This document shows, piece after piece, positions 63,276-64,000 of a DNA stretch of 64,000 nt. The first letter of the stretch is position 1. The number at the start of each line of letters is the position of its first letter. The notes beneath the pieces are model-generated. The model had not been told where the DNA came from and made no database searches. It saw only the letters and a list, made by a program, of their open reading frames with translations. The translations under genes and the position numbers were made by a program. Source of the stretch: Lacipirellula limnantheis (GTDB taxonomy: Bacteria; Planctomycetota; Planctomycetia; Pirellulales; Lacipirellulaceae); contig NZ_CP036339.1 in the NCBI RefSeq assembly GCF_007746075.1, forward strand, positions 2,738,885-2,802,884, in the 5' to 3' direction.

Positions 63276-64000
63276 ATGAGCCAAACCAGCGCCAACGCCG
63301 ATATCGACCTGTTGCTTGTCGACGACGACCATGAACTGCGGAGCGACATCGCACGCTACTTGAGCGTACACGGATATCGCGTGCAGCAGTGCGCCGACGG
63401 CGAGGAGGCGCTCGCTCAATCGGAGCGGCGGGCCTTCGACGTCGCGGTGCTGGATCTCGCGATGCCGGGCATGAGCGGACTCGAGGTGTTGCAGCGGCTG
63501 AAAGCCCGCGGCGCCGAGTGCGAGGTCGTGATGCTTACCGGCGAAGGGACGATTGAAATCGCGGTCGAGGCGATGAAGCTCGGTGCGAGGGAATTCCTGA
63601 GCAAGCCGATTAGCCTGCGCGAGCTCGACCGGTTGGTGCGCAAGGCGTGCGAAACGGGACAGTTGCAGCGCGAGAACCAGCAGCTCAAGGCGGTGATTAA
63701 GCAGCAACAGCAACGGACGCCGAGCATGGTCGGCGAGTCTTCCGCCATGCAAGAGGTTTATCGACTGATTCAACGGACGGGGCCCGCGAACAAGCCGATT
63801 CTCATCCAAGGGGACAGCGGTACCGGCAAGGAACTTGTGGCCCGAGCGCTGCACGAGGCAAGTCCGATTGCGGACAAGCCGTTCGTGGTGATTAATTGCG
63901 CTGCGTTGCCCGAGACGCTGCTGGAGAGCGAACTCTTCGGCCACGAGAAAGGGGCTTTCACGGGCGCCGTCGGCGCGAAGCCGGGACTGTTTGAAGTCGC
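63276..64000 (+). CDS. NtrC-family response regulator, truncated at the window edge
   Basis: Starts at the ATG at 63276, 37 bp after the kinase, so an operon. It runs off the window with at least 241 codons visible. A receiver domain ([13 protein letters not shown], phosphoacceptor Asp in [17 protein letters not shown], then VVMLTGEG) is followed by a sigma-54 interaction AAA+ domain with Walker A GDSGTGKE and the GAFTGAVG motif. It should activate sigma-54 promoters. The target is not visible. Confidence 0.95.
   Translation, partial: MSQTSANADIDLLLVDDDHELRSDIARYLSVHGYRVQQCADGEEALAQSERRAFDVAVLDLAMPGMSGLEVLQRLKARGAECEVVMLTGEGTIEIAVEAMKLGAREFLSKPISLRELDRLVRKACETGQLQRENQQLKAVIKQQQQRTPSMVGESSAMQEVYRLIQRTGPANKPILIQGDSGTGKELVARALHEASPIADKPFVVINCAALPETLLESELFGHEKGAFTGAVGAKPGLFEV

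Overview
The window is bacterial chromosome from a high-GC planctomycete, most likely the Pirellulales/Lacipirellulaceae side of the phylum. This is inferred from gene content. There is a remnant division cluster (mraZ and rsmH with no following fts/mur genes), a stand-alone RNA polymerase alpha-CTD protein, a very large alpha-2-macroglobulin, PQQ-repeat and YdjY-type secreted proteins, paired beta-barrel outer-membrane proteins, and many palindromic repeats between genes. Nothing looks like a prophage, plasmid backbone, CRISPR array, rRNA or tRNA. The work is by eye, without database searches, so family names rest on visible motifs.

Layout. 1-3.4 kb: TPR lipoprotein, then on the minus strand mraZ, an unclear gap, rsmH and a short one-helix protein in the ftsL position. 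mraZ has a phased MraZ operator. 3.5-7.7 kb: queA, a small Flp pilin, an IscA/ErpA-type Fe-S protein with a good terminator, a cysteine desulfurase and a NUDIX protein. 7.8-14.2 kb: a 2.1-kaa alpha-2-macroglobulin with its thioester motif. 14.7-22.5 kb: a polyprenyl-phosphate sugar transferase, a short helix-hairpin-helix repair-like protein behind a LexA-like palindrome, a small lower-GC two-gene module between two related hairpin repeats, membrane proteins and a SYLF lipid-binding protein. 23-31 kb: sulfotransferase, cupin, small P-loop kinase, a three-gene NMT1/THI5-type ABC importer, a diguanylate cyclase and ApbE. 31-36 kb: sucC-sucD and a large catalase. 36-41 kb: two tandem outer-membrane barrels, an RlmM-like rRNA methyltransferase and MsrB. 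41-50 kb: PcrA/UvrD helicase, alpha-CTD protein, a cysteine-rich secreted repeat protein, two tiny lysine-rich proteins, PolX, and yggS with a DUF167 gene. 50-61 kb: planctomycete hypotheticals, PQQ propeller, multi-TM protein, MFS transporter, Bax inhibitor-1 homologue, DUF1338 dioxygenase and a universal stress protein. 61.6 kb to the end: a globin-coupled histidine kinase followed by an NtrC-type regulator cut by the window edge.

Functional themes are Fe-S cluster supply (cysteine desulfurase plus IscA type), oxidative and redox stress (catalase, MsrB, USP, globin sensor), envelope and secreted proteins, and DNA repair (PcrA, PolX, HhH protein).

The most unusual signal is the repeat content. 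There are at least three families of paired inverted half-sites in which each half is itself a hairpin and the two halves differ by compensatory base pairs (BIME/REP-like). A second class consists of simple long-arm hairpins built from 8-11-nt near-repeats. These sit in most intergenic gaps, including inside the sucC-sucD operon and on both sides of a two-gene accessory module.
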